From Ligula intestinalis (Eukaryota; Platyhelminthes; Cestoda; Diphyllobothriidea; Diphyllobothriidae), in NCBI GenBank assembly GCA_036362985.1, contig JAYGXS010000010.1:13104720-13168719 (forward strand): a stretch of 64,000 bases of DNA, written 5' to 3'. This document shows, piece by piece, positions 56,953 through 64,000 of the stretch (position 1 is the stretch's first letter; the number at the start of each line of letters is the position of its first letter). Under the pieces are notes generated by a model. That model was not told the DNA's origin and made no database searches. It saw only the letters and a program-made list of their open reading frames with translations. The position numbers and the translations under genes were made by a program.

Positions 56953-58900
56953 GCAAGTGAACGCTGTAGCCGGAAAGGATGAACATAACAGGCTCGTGGA
57001 ATATACGAAATAGACTTACTTACAAACGTTGAGTATTTCTAGATAAAAACACACTCTTTTTAGTGTTTTATTCAAGAAAATGTTTAAGCCATGAATGGGT
57101 TCTCGTATTTGTTATGTAATCTACCTCAACCTGTAATCAACTTCCCTTTTTAAAGCATTTCTCTTCATAACAAGAAGTATTGAAAATAAGGCACCCCTAA
57201 ATAGACGATTAAGCATATTCTGGCACGGACAAAACACTGATGAACGTATATAACAATGTGTTTTTAATGCCCTTGAAGCCGCCAGTTGCTTTCATTATAC
57301 TTTCTTAGCTAAATACCAGACTGGGTTATTCTAACTGGCATGCAAGCCATGAATTCAGCCATTAAATGGCCTTACGCTCTATTTCAGAATAAAATGCATT
57401 TGCATTGACACCAAATTTGTATCAGAATTGCCGGTCCGAATAATACTTTACACCAGTGTCGATTTGGATGACACCAGTTAAAGGCTGGCGTTAGTTGGCG
57501 TGTTTAACCAATAGTAAACCACGGTTCACAGGTAACCGTTTCTAATTTATAAAAAATGAGGGGTAAAACATAATAGCATCCTGTGCAAAGGAAACGAGCC
57601 TGGTAAAGAGTTTGTGAATTTGTGGATATTTATTAATGAAATCAAGAAACGCGTAACATACACACCATGCATATGTTACGCGTTTCTGCTATAGCTTCTT
57701 CCTCATGTCCCTGATGAGTAATGCGTGTCCTACTCAGATAGCATACTGATGATCAACATCGTGAAATTTTTTTAACAGATACTTGGTAATCGAGAACCCT
57801 GATGCCCGATTTTCTTGTTTAAAGATCCAGTTCCCCGAATGCAGCCGTGGCCGTGAGTTATCCTTGGGCTGCCGACCTGTGCTTGCATCCGCAAATGCAC
57901 TTTGGGGTGGCGTGCAATGAAAAGGCATACTTTGTCTGGTTAATTGGGAAGCTTTACGTAGGACTGACGAGTCCCAGTTCAGCTGCATAGTACGACCTTC
58001 TGTCGCGCAGCGCGATCGTGGCATGAGTGTGCTAGGTATGTTACCATCCTTAATACGTAAGTTTTTCGCCTCTTGACTTTTAACGATTGTATTCAGCAGC
58101 GAAGCGTACGCCAAAACCAGGGATTACAACTATCAAGGTGGTACGGTACTACTAAGCAAAAATAGTAAAGGGTAAATAGTGTACAAACCTCAAAATTGGA
58201 CATCCCAAGTGAAGAACGAAGGGAGTAATAAAAGGGAACGACACAAGTTCAAGAATAACGCCACACAGTATGAAACTAGTCTTGAGAAACCCTGCGTGCG
58301 TTATGTGATACACTTAGCATCAGGAGTGGTGTGAACCAGCGCGAACGAGCGTGGGTCATGAACATAGGCCATATGAAAGCGTCAGCGACGGGGGTGGCTG
58401 GACGTTTGGTTCTCGGGGTAGCCGTGGCAGCTGGGTAAAAAAGGCGGAACGGACAGCTGGCAAGTCACTTCGTGGTGATTGCCATTGGAAAGGTGACAAG
58501 AGGAAATGTGAAAATCGACAGAAAAGGCCAAGAGAGGATATTGTTCAGTTATGTGCAGTCAGTCAGTCATGGGCGGCCAGCATTCCAGGGGGGAAGGGGG
58601 CGGCTTTTGAAAGAGGTAAACAATCACTTTATTGCAAACCCGCGCGGTTTGAATTTTCGAGCAAAACCAAGGCGATTATATTTCAAGTTTTATACAGAAA
58701 GATACCGTCTTTGGGCAAAAATTGAATCAAAAAACCTATTATTCTAAACAATCTTCCGTCAAATTTCCTTCGATACCCCCACTGCTCGACGAGGAACTCT
58801 TCTCCAAATCGGGCATATCACTGGAAATATTGGCTCGGCCTACATAGTCTAATTGTCCCAATCAGTCTCGTCAGGGTTCTGAGGAGTATCCACGGACAGG
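56953..58900. other. no confident gene; one perfect hairpin
   Basis: A 126-codon minus-strand frame (57,734-58,114) and a 124-codon plus-strand frame (58,351-58,725) show no domain that I know and could be chance. The hairpin at 57.65 kb is listed separately. Confidence 0.4.
57646..57686. repeat. 15-bp perfect hairpin
   Basis: GAAACGCGTAACATA (57,646-57,660) and TATGTTACGCGTTTC (57,672-57,686) are exact reverse complements around an 11-base loop. CTGATGA occurs 24 bases further right (57,711-57,717). The pieces recall hammerhead elements but are not in the required order. Confidence 0.55.
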
Positions 58901-58914
58901 CTAAGTCGTTATAT

Positions 58915-59165
58915 TTATATACTGCTGTTTATAATTACTAGAAGACTATAATTATCTAAGTAAAGGCCACCTTATCAGTTTATATCTTGCTTTTTTCAGC
59001 CCAAATTAGTACCAGTTGGCAACTATTAGACTTCACTATCTCGGTGTATAATCGCTAGAAAACTTTATTCATATAATTAAGGACACCCTATCTTTTGTAT
59101 TTTCCTTACGTCAATATACTCCCTGGTAGTAACTATTAGACTACACTTTCTCGGTTGCTGATACG
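58915..59165 (+). repeat. tandem repeat upstream of LINE ORF1 (probable 5' UTR)
   Basis: TAATTACTAGAAGACT and TAATCGCTAGAAAACT lie about 117 bases apart. AACTATTAGACTTCACTATCTCGG and AACTATTAGACTACACTTTCTCGG (about 109 bases apart) end the two units. The last ends 60 bases before the ORF1 ATG. Tandem 5' UTR monomers often carry the internal promoter in non-LTR elements, so this is a plausible promoter array. Confidence 0.6.
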
Positions 59166-59224
59166 TCTAGTCTGACCGACGCCGCAATAGTTTATAAGTA
59201 TAACGTTTGAGCTAAAGTTTTAGC

Positions 59225-61162
59225 ATGCAGAACTTAGAAGTCCACGACCAAACTGTGGATGGAAAAAAAGCCCTTTCGGAAGCCGGCGTCGATCCCTCGA
59301 CCTTCGATTTAGGAGGCGAACGTCTTAGCCGCTCGGCCACTGCGACCCAGCTTTGCGACTCACAGAAAGCTAAGTGCATTGACAGAGTTGACACGATACA
59401 ATTTGCCAACGAATTCCACGACCAAACTATCCCAGCCACTGCAACCCAGCTACGCGGCTCACAGAAAGTTATGTGCATTGACAGTGTTAACACGATAAAT
59501 TCTGCCAACGAACTCCACGGCCAAACTGTCCCGTGTGACAAGCAGTGCGACATAAGAGACAAGGGTATAAACCCTACGGCCACTATGACCACCTCGCACA
59601 ATTCACATAAGGGTAAGAACAGTGACACGGATGACACGCATTGCCCGACGGCATGCGAACATTGCAAACATTGCCCGAAAATATCAAAATTGGAGTCACG
59701 TATAGATTTACTAGGGGATGTTATCACATGGTTGCTCAAGAATGGCACATTAAAGCCGCTAGATGAAACCAGTGGAAATCAGCAGCTAGAATCCGTCTTG
59801 ACGGAAGTCGCTACCAGGCACCAGCCAATCGGTCCAAGCGCGATTAAAACTGAAGAGAAGCAAACACAAACAAGCCCTAATCTACCGTCCCAAGAAAGTT
59901 CAGGTTCTGGGATCATCAAAACGGCCAGGAGAAGAGGGAAGCGTCTACCTGACCAACCAGTCTCACCCTCTTTACAGGTCAAAACTAGTGAAATTGCACG
60001 AAAGGGGATCGGAGAAGAGCTGGGAGAAGAAAAAGAGACAGTATTTGAACCGAGACAACTGCGGTCCGATGCACACAAAGCGATGAAAGCGAAGGAAGCC
60101 GCCGAAAAACAAACGAGGGAGCCCATACTTACAGTGCACGCCCCCACAGTTGATCAATCAGCCACCGCTGAGACGCGTTTAAACAATCTCGCCGTAGATA
60201 ACAAAAACACGATTGGTTTGCCCCGTAAAGTGCAGGCTGCCGCGGAGACAGATACCAGGGAGTCCATACTTACGGTTAAGGCCCCCACAGTTGACCAATT
60301 AGCCACCGCTGAGGCGAGTTTAAACAATCTCGCCGTAAACAACAAAAACACGATTGGTTTGCCACGTAAAGTACAGGCTGCCGTCAGCAAAGACACGAAG
60401 GAAAACACGAAAGCGTTGCATCAAGAAGTGACCGACGGCGTAGAGGGGACGCAGAAAGTCACCGATAGGGGCAAAAGTTTCGTAATACCAGGTCTACCGG
60501 AATCCACTGCCAGTACTGCTATTAACCAGAAAGTGGGTGACAGTGTCGCAGGCCAGAGCCTGAAGCCCACAGTAGAAAACGAGGGCAGCACATCAACCAT
60601 AGAGTCCGGTCGCACACAAGATGGTCACAATAGCAGCACAAGAGCTGTTAACGAGCAAGCAAGCGACAGTGTCGTAGGCAAGAAAAATGGCACTAAGAGA
60701 GAAGCCAGCATCATCATACAGGGATTAACGGAATCAACCGCAGCCACTCCCATGGACCGGCATTCCGCAGATGTCCAGCTCTTCCATGGCCTTATGAACA
60801 AAATGCTGGGACCCAATGTACCATTAGAGTGCGAAAAGGCCTTCCGCCTTGGCAAACGGCCTGAGAGCCCAACTGGAACGGCACGTCCCAGACCTCTGAA
60901 AGTGGTCATGACAAGAAGCCAAGACGCCAAGCTCATTCTATCTAGGCGTTTTAAAATAAAAGACTCTGACCCGGGAGTTTTTTTTCAACAGGAGTTCTCA
61001 GCTGCAGAACGGAACAAACGTCGTCAACTTGTTTCCGAAAAGAGGGAGCGGGCCAGCAAGGGCGAACAAAACTTGGTTATTTACAACAACCAAGTGATTC
61101 AACGTCCATTGTTCTCACCTTGGATAGGTCCGTTCCGGATAACCACACAGTCGGCTCAGTAG
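59225..61162 (+). CDS. CR1-like LINE ORF1 protein
   Basis: This 645-residue protein starts at ATG 59,225. A pair of about 31-residue repeats opens it (ATATQL...FANEFHDQT and ATATQL...SANELHGQT). A Cys-rich knuckle CPTACEHCKHC (about 140-150) and a short coiled-coil-like segment (KLESRIDLLGDVITWLLKN) follow. A long hydrophilic region contains two copies of a roughly 47-residue unit with APTVDQ.ATAE and NNKNTIGLPRKVQAA. The conserved C-terminal domain runs from about 496: SIIIQGLTESTA, CEKAFRLGKRPE, RPRPLKVVMTRS, FFQQEFSAAERNKRRQL and QNLVIYNN. The family role is RNA binding and chaperoning in the retrotransposition RNP. Codons for residues 585-587 lie in a T8 run (60,978-60,985) of slippery form. 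A tRNA-like sequence is embedded antisense near codons 17-42. Confidence 0.85.
   Translation: MQNLEVHDQTVDGKKALSEAGVDPSTFDLGGERLSRSATATQLCDSQKAKCIDRVDTIQFANEFHDQTIPATATQLRGSQKVMCIDSVNTINSANELHGQTVPCDKQCDIRDKGINPTATMTTSHNSHKGKNSDTDDTHCPTACEHCKHCPKISKLESRIDLLGDVITWLLKNGTLKPLDETSGNQQLESVLTEVATRHQPIGPSAIKTEEKQTQTSPNLPSQESSGSGIIKTARRRGKRLPDQPVSPSLQVKTSEIARKGIGEELGEEKETVFEPRQLRSDAHKAMKAKEAAEKQTREPILTVHAPTVDQSATAETRLNNLAVDNKNTIGLPRKVQAAAETDTRESILTVKAPTVDQLATAEASLNNLAVNNKNTIGLPRKVQAAVSKDTKENTKALHQEVTDGVEGTQKVTDRGKSFVIPGLPESTASTAINQKVGDSVAGQSLKPTVENEGSTSTIESGRTQDGHNSSTRAVNEQASDSVVGKKNGTKREASIIIQGLTESTAATPMDRHSADVQLFHGLMNKMLGPNVPLECEKAFRLGKRPESPTGTARPRPLKVVMTRSQDAKLILSRRFKIKDSDPGVFFQQEFSAAERNKRRQLVSEKRERASKGEQNLVIYNNQVIQRPLFSPWIGPFRITTQSAQ
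59275..59350 (-). tRNA. tRNA-like sequence embedded antisense in ORF1
   Basis: On the minus strand TGGCCGAGCGGCTAAGACG is a class II-type A-box region, CCTCCTAAATC resembles an Arg-CCT anticodon loop, and GGGATCGACGCC is a one-mismatch B-box. Spacing is tRNA-like, but acceptor and T-stem pairing is poor, so it is a relic or a Pol III promoter rather than a working tRNA. It is read through on the plus strand as LINE ORF1 codons without a stop. Confidence 0.5.
60978..60985 (+). promoter_or_regulatory. candidate -1 frameshift (slippery) site in ORF1
   Basis: Eight Ts read in ORF1 as (G)TT TTT TTT, so the last seven form T-TTT-TTT in the X-XXY-YYZ phase required for -1 slippage. The ORF2 frame is -1 relative to ORF1 and has its last upstream stop at 60,967-60,969, nine bases before the run. 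After that it is open to the window edge. The same in-phase run occurs in both dead copies (T7 at 11,979-11,985, minus; T8 at 30,650-30,657, plus). Constraint on Phe-Phe alone would not force TTT over TTC. Confidence 0.5.
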
Positions 61163-61330
61163 AGGGAGGATTGAGCCCAATCGAAAAACATACAGAGGCA
61201 GAACGAAGGGGAAAAACATTTGGTTATTTAGAACAACCAAGTGATCCATCGTCCACTGTTCTCCCTCAGGAAAGGTCCTCCCCGGATGAACGCACAGTCG
61301 ACCCGGAAAGGGGCGGGGAGAACCTGACTG
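61064..61330 (+). repeat. two 147-bp units spanning the ORF1-ORF2 junction
   Basis: TTGGTTATTTA(C/G)AACAACC at 61,073 and 61,220 begin imperfect copies 147 bases (49 codons) apart. In the ORF2 frame both units read GYL(Q/E)QPSD, then VL...RS.PD..TV...E.GG. In the ORF1 frame the second unit carries a stop, so the similarity has been kept in the ORF2 frame. Confidence 0.65.
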
Positions 61331-61365
61331 TAACAAATTCTCGAGCAAACAGAAAGTTAACTTTC

Positions 61366-64000
61366 ATGTACACAAATGCACAGAGTATGCTTTCAAAGCT
61401 TGACGAGCTGAAGATTCATGCCTTTGAGTTATCACCAGATATAGTTTCAATAACGGAAACTTGGCTGTCTGAACAGGTAGCCGACGGCGAGGTATCCATG
61501 CCTGGCTATCAACTGTTCAGAAAAGACAGAGAAGGTCGTCAAGGCGGTGGCGTAGCAACATACGTGAAAAATGGACTCACAGTTTTAGACAAAACGGATA
61601 AACTGGCGTGTACTTCCGAGGCCATCTGGCTGTCCATTAAAGTACCAGGTGCACCCAACCTCGATGTACTGACACTCTACCGACCACCGAGAAGAGAGCC
61701 AGTAGTGGATGCCTCCTTGCTAGAGGAGCTGGAAAAGATTACTGCCCGATCGGACATCCTGATTGTGGGGGACTTTAACGCGCCTCACATCGACTGGGGT
61801 GCGGCCTGCGCACATAGCTCCAATCTAACCTTCGACAGCTGCCTTCTGAGCATGACTCTGAAGTTATTTCTCACGCAACATGTCACTTTTCCGACAAGGA
61901 TGCGCGATGGCCAACAGTCCAACTGTCTGGACCTCGTTCTCACGAAATCGCAGGACAGCATCGACGAAGTGTCATGTCTCCCACCACTAGGTAAAAGCGA
62001 CCATGTTGTACTGCTATGGGAGTACTCGTTATTCTCAATACCGGAGAGACCCTCAACAGCCAGACGAAATATTTGGCGAGGCGATTTCGATCGAATGAAG
62101 ACCGAACTCACGCACGCCGATTGGGAAACTCTATTTTCTGGAAACATAACTGCGGACTGGGAAGCGTTCCGGACCACACTGCACAGACTCATCCACAACC
62201 ACTGTCCAATTTCGCGAAAAAAGGTGAACACTAGACCGCGATGGCTTACGCAGGCCTTAAAAATAGAAGTGAACAAAAAGCGGAAGCTGTGGAAAAAAAT
62301 GCTAGCAGACAGGACTCCTGCATCTGTCAGTGCCTACAAAACTCAGAGAAACCGGGTCAAGGGTCTTATTCTCAAAACAAGACGGGCTTTCGAAGCAGAC
62401 TTGCTAAACCGCGCCACAGTGAACCCCAAACTGTTTTACAGTTATCTTAGGCAGATTACCAAAAACAAGGATCCGATACCCCTGCTAAGGACCGCCGAGG
62501 GAAGAGACTTGATAGATGATGAAGCGAAGGCTGATCATCTGTCGAAATTTTTCCGATCAGTCTTCACAAAGGAAACGGCATACGATCACCCCACCGACGA
62601 CACCGAAGCGGATACAGTATTTGAGACTGTCCAATTCCCCGAGGCTGCTGTTCTTAAGGAACTCTTAAGCTTAAAAGAATCTAAGTCACCAGGTCCTGAC
62701 AACGTACCAGCCAAGATTTTGAAGGAGCTCGCCAATGAGTTGGCCAAACCACTATCTATGCTCTTTCAAACCTCCTTCGAAACCGGATGCCTACCAGTAG
62801 ATTGGAAATCCGCGAGGATTACACCGCTATACAAGGGGGGAAGCCGGGTCTCAGCGAATAACTACCGACCAGTCAGCCTTACTGCAATCTGTTGCAAAAT
62901 CATGGAAAAAATTATCAAGCAACAACTTATGCAGTTCCTGGAACAAAACCATCTGCTATCGGATGCTCAGCATGGTTTTCGTAGAGGTAGGTCCTGCGTT
63001 ACAAACTTGCTCTACTGTTTAGAACGGTGGACTGAGGCAGTCGATAGTGGAAACTCAGTGCATGCTGTCTATATTGACTTCAAAAAGGCTTTCGATAGCG
63101 TGCCGCACCACCGCCTCCTTTATAAAGTCAGCCGCATAGGAGTAAGAGGTAGGCTCCTTACGTGGATAAAAAGCTTCCTAATCGGTCGCTCGCAAACTGT
63201 CCACATCAGCGACAAACAGTCAGCCAAGGTTGAGGTTGAGAGTGGTGTTCCCCAAGGCTCCGTTCTCGGCCCTATTTTGTTCGTTATCTACATCAACGAC
63301 TGTGTCCGCGAACTGGATTGCGGCATCGCCATGTTTGCCGATGATATAAAACTTTGGAGCGTAATTCGAACTGCGGCTGACGAAGTGCACTTACAGGAAA
63401 ATTTAAATAGACTTCAAAAATGGTCGGCGGACTGGCTCTTACCGTTCAATGAGAGCAAGTGCACCACCATTCGAGTTGGCAAATGCGGTTCTTCAAACGG
63501 CACGGCTTACCGACTGAATGACATACCATTGAAGGAAGTGAAAGCCCAGAAAGACTTGGGAGTCTGGATCACACCCTCGCTTAAACCCTCCCTGCATTGC
63601 ACAAAGGTAGCCAAGTCCGCGATGTCGATCCTATACCTCGTCAAACGAGCTTTTTCTACCTTCAATGAGGAGTGCTTCACAAAAGTCTTCGAAACCTTCG
63701 TACGACCGCACCTAGAATCCGCTATTCAAGCTTGGAGACCCTGGGCCAGGAAAGACATCAACATCCTGGAAAAGGTACAACGGCGCGCAACCAAACTTGT
63801 TATGGGGCAGGGCTCGCAGCCTTATGAAACACGGCTGTCGAATCTCAACCTCTTCCCTTTGCGCTACAGGCAGCTTCGGGGGGACCTGATACTAGCATTC
63901 CGCGTATTACGTCTTCAAGACTGCTGTCTTATATCAGGGGATTTTTTCGAATTAGCAACGACCACGAATCTGAGGGGTCATTCCCTCAAATTAAAGGTGA
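61366..64000 (+). CDS. CR1-like LINE ORF2 protein: AP endonuclease plus reverse transcriptase (3' end beyond window)
   Basis: Counting from the first good ATG (61,366), 878 codons are open to the edge. Endonuclease: MYTNAQSMLSKLDELK, SITETWLSEQ with the catalytic Glu, GDFNAP (135-140) and KSDHVVLLWEY with SDH at 211-213. Linker, then RT: SPGPDNVPAKILKEL, NNYRPVSLTAICCKIMEK, AQHGFRRGRSC, YIDFKKAFDSVPHHRLLYK, GVPQGSVLGPILFVIYIND and FADDIKLW (FADD 657-660), with the C-terminal LGVWITPSLKPSLHC and LEKVQRRATKLV. The enzyme nicks target DNA and primes reverse transcription from the nick. The frame is open a further 132 codons upstream, overlapping ORF1 in the -1 frame. The start may therefore be this ATG by reinitiation, or an ORF1-ORF2 fusion made by frameshifting. 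Confidence 0.88.
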   Translation, partial: MYTNAQSMLSKLDELKIHAFELSPDIVSITETWLSEQVADGEVSMPGYQLFRKDREGRQGGGVATYVKNGLTVLDKTDKLACTSEAIWLSIKVPGAPNLDVLTLYRPPRREPVVDASLLEELEKITARSDILIVGDFNAPHIDWGAACAHSSNLTFDSCLLSMTLKLFLTQHVTFPTRMRDGQQSNCLDLVLTKSQDSIDEVSCLPPLGKSDHVVLLWEYSLFSIPERPSTARRNIWRGDFDRMKTELTHADWETLFSGNITADWEAFRTTLHRLIHNHCPISRKKVNTRPRWLTQALKIEVNKKRKLWKKMLADRTPASVSAYKTQRNRVKGLILKTRRAFEADLLNRATVNPKLFYSYLRQITKNKDPIPLLRTAEGRDLIDDEAKADHLSKFFRSVFTKETAYDHPTDDTEADTVFETVQFPEAAVLKELLSLKESKSPGPDNVPAKILKELANELAKPLSMLFQTSFETGCLPVDWKSARITPLYKGGSRVSANNYRPVSLTAICCKIMEKIIKQQLMQFLEQNHLLSDAQHGFRRGRSCVTNLLYCLERWTEAVDSGNSVHAVYIDFKKAFDSVPHHRLLYKVSRIGVRGRLLTWIKSFLIGRSQTVHISDKQSAKVEVESGVPQGSVLGPILFVIYINDCVRELDCGIAMFADDIKLWSVIRTAADEVHLQENLNRLQKWSADWLLPFNESKCTTIRVGKCGSSNGTAYRLNDIPLKEVKAQKDLGVWITPSLKPSLHCTKVAKSAMSILYLVKRAFSTFNEECFTKVFETFVRPHLESAIQAWRPWARKDINILEKVQRRATKLVMGQGSQPYETRLSNLNLFPLRYRQLRGDLILAFRVLRLQDCCLISGDFFELATTTNLRGHSLKLKV

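Larger units (their letters stand above)
58915..64000 (+). mobile_element. intact CR1-like non-LTR retrotransposon, cut by the window edge
   Basis: A 5' tandem repeat is followed by a complete ORF1 (59,225-61,162) and an ORF2 open from its start to the last base of the window. The RT catalytic FADD and endonuclease GDFN and SDH motifs are intact. Compared with the two dead copies (8.6 and 30.1 kb) this is a different family of the same clade. With full reading frames it may be transposition-competent. The 3' end and target duplication lie outside the window. Confidence 0.85.

Noticed and set aside
57734..58114. 126-codon minus-strand frame as a gene
   Set aside because: No recognisable domain, no upstream or splice evidence; could be chance.
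58351..58725. 124-codon plus-strand frame as a gene
   Set aside because: Gly/Arg/Lys-rich, overlaps another frame of similar length, nothing conserved that I recognise.
59212..59748. 178-codon minus-strand frame opposite LINE ORF1
   Set aside because: Shadow of ORF1; its length comes from ORF1 codon use, the duplicated N-terminal units and the tRNA-like sequence.
61785..62276. 163-codon minus-strand frame
   Set aside because: Antisense to the intact ORF2 endonuclease; no domain of its own.
1..64000. CRISPR arrays, bacterial operons, rRNA genes
   Set aside because: No regularly spaced identical short repeats, no Shine-Dalgarno-linked gene strings and no rRNA-like conserved blocks.

Overview
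This window looks like nuclear DNA from a flatworm, most likely a tapeworm (cestode). It is AT-moderate and gene-poor, and it is full of retroelements in several states of decay. I recognise CR1-like LINEs, an RTE-like LINE, Penelope-like elements with GIY-YIG ends, and Tc1/mariner-type elements flanked by TA. A small local family of single-exon rhodopsin-like receptors looks flatworm-specific. The organism call is inference from these families; no rRNA, mitochondrial or species marker is present.

Layout. 1-8.3 kb is mostly unexplained sequence holding a tRNA-Leu-type primer-binding site near 0.7 kb and one compact gene resembling the mitochondrial complex III assembly factor UQCC2 (3.84-4.26 kb). 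8.6-12.8 kb is a dead CR1-like LINE on the minus strand, with a tRNA-like sequence at its 5' end. 13.9-14.9 kb is a palindromic TA-flanked element. 17.9-19.0 kb is a receptor pseudogene (copy A). Just upstream of it sits a 3.8-kb Tc1-like transposon (19.1-22.9 kb) whose transposase is split by an RTE-like retrotransposon. 22.9-29.7 kb holds SINE-like pieces, a repeat family in three copies, inverted-repeat elements with hammerhead-ribozyme-like cores, and a TA-flanked MITE. 30.1-34.0 kb is a second dead copy of the same CR1-like LINE. 34-42 kb is short repeats and empty sequence. 42.8-43.8 kb is one Penelope-like fragment. 44.4-45.5 kb is the only intact receptor gene (copy B). 46.5-49.5 kb is a second, near full-length but broken Penelope-like element that itself took a 147-bp hairpin insertion. 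50.3-50.6 kb is a chimeric copy of parts of 45-47 kb. 55.7-56.8 kb is a third receptor copy (pseudogene C). From 59.2 kb to the right edge is an intact CR1-like LINE (ORF1 complete, ORF2 open to the edge).

Most notable signals: (1) short inverted-repeat elements carrying hammerhead-like cores (conserved CTGANGA and GAAACGTC), one inserted with a 12-bp target duplication inside a Penelope-like coding region; (2) a T-T-T-T-T-T-T slippery heptamer in the correct phase in ORF1 of all three CR1-like copies, placed where the ORF2 frame opens in the intact copy; (3) receptor paralogs sharing a CCAAT-containing upstream block, one of which has a transposon about 13 bp beyond that block.

Only three coding units look intact: the UQCC2-like gene, receptor B and the 59-64 kb LINE. 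Everything else coding is broken.
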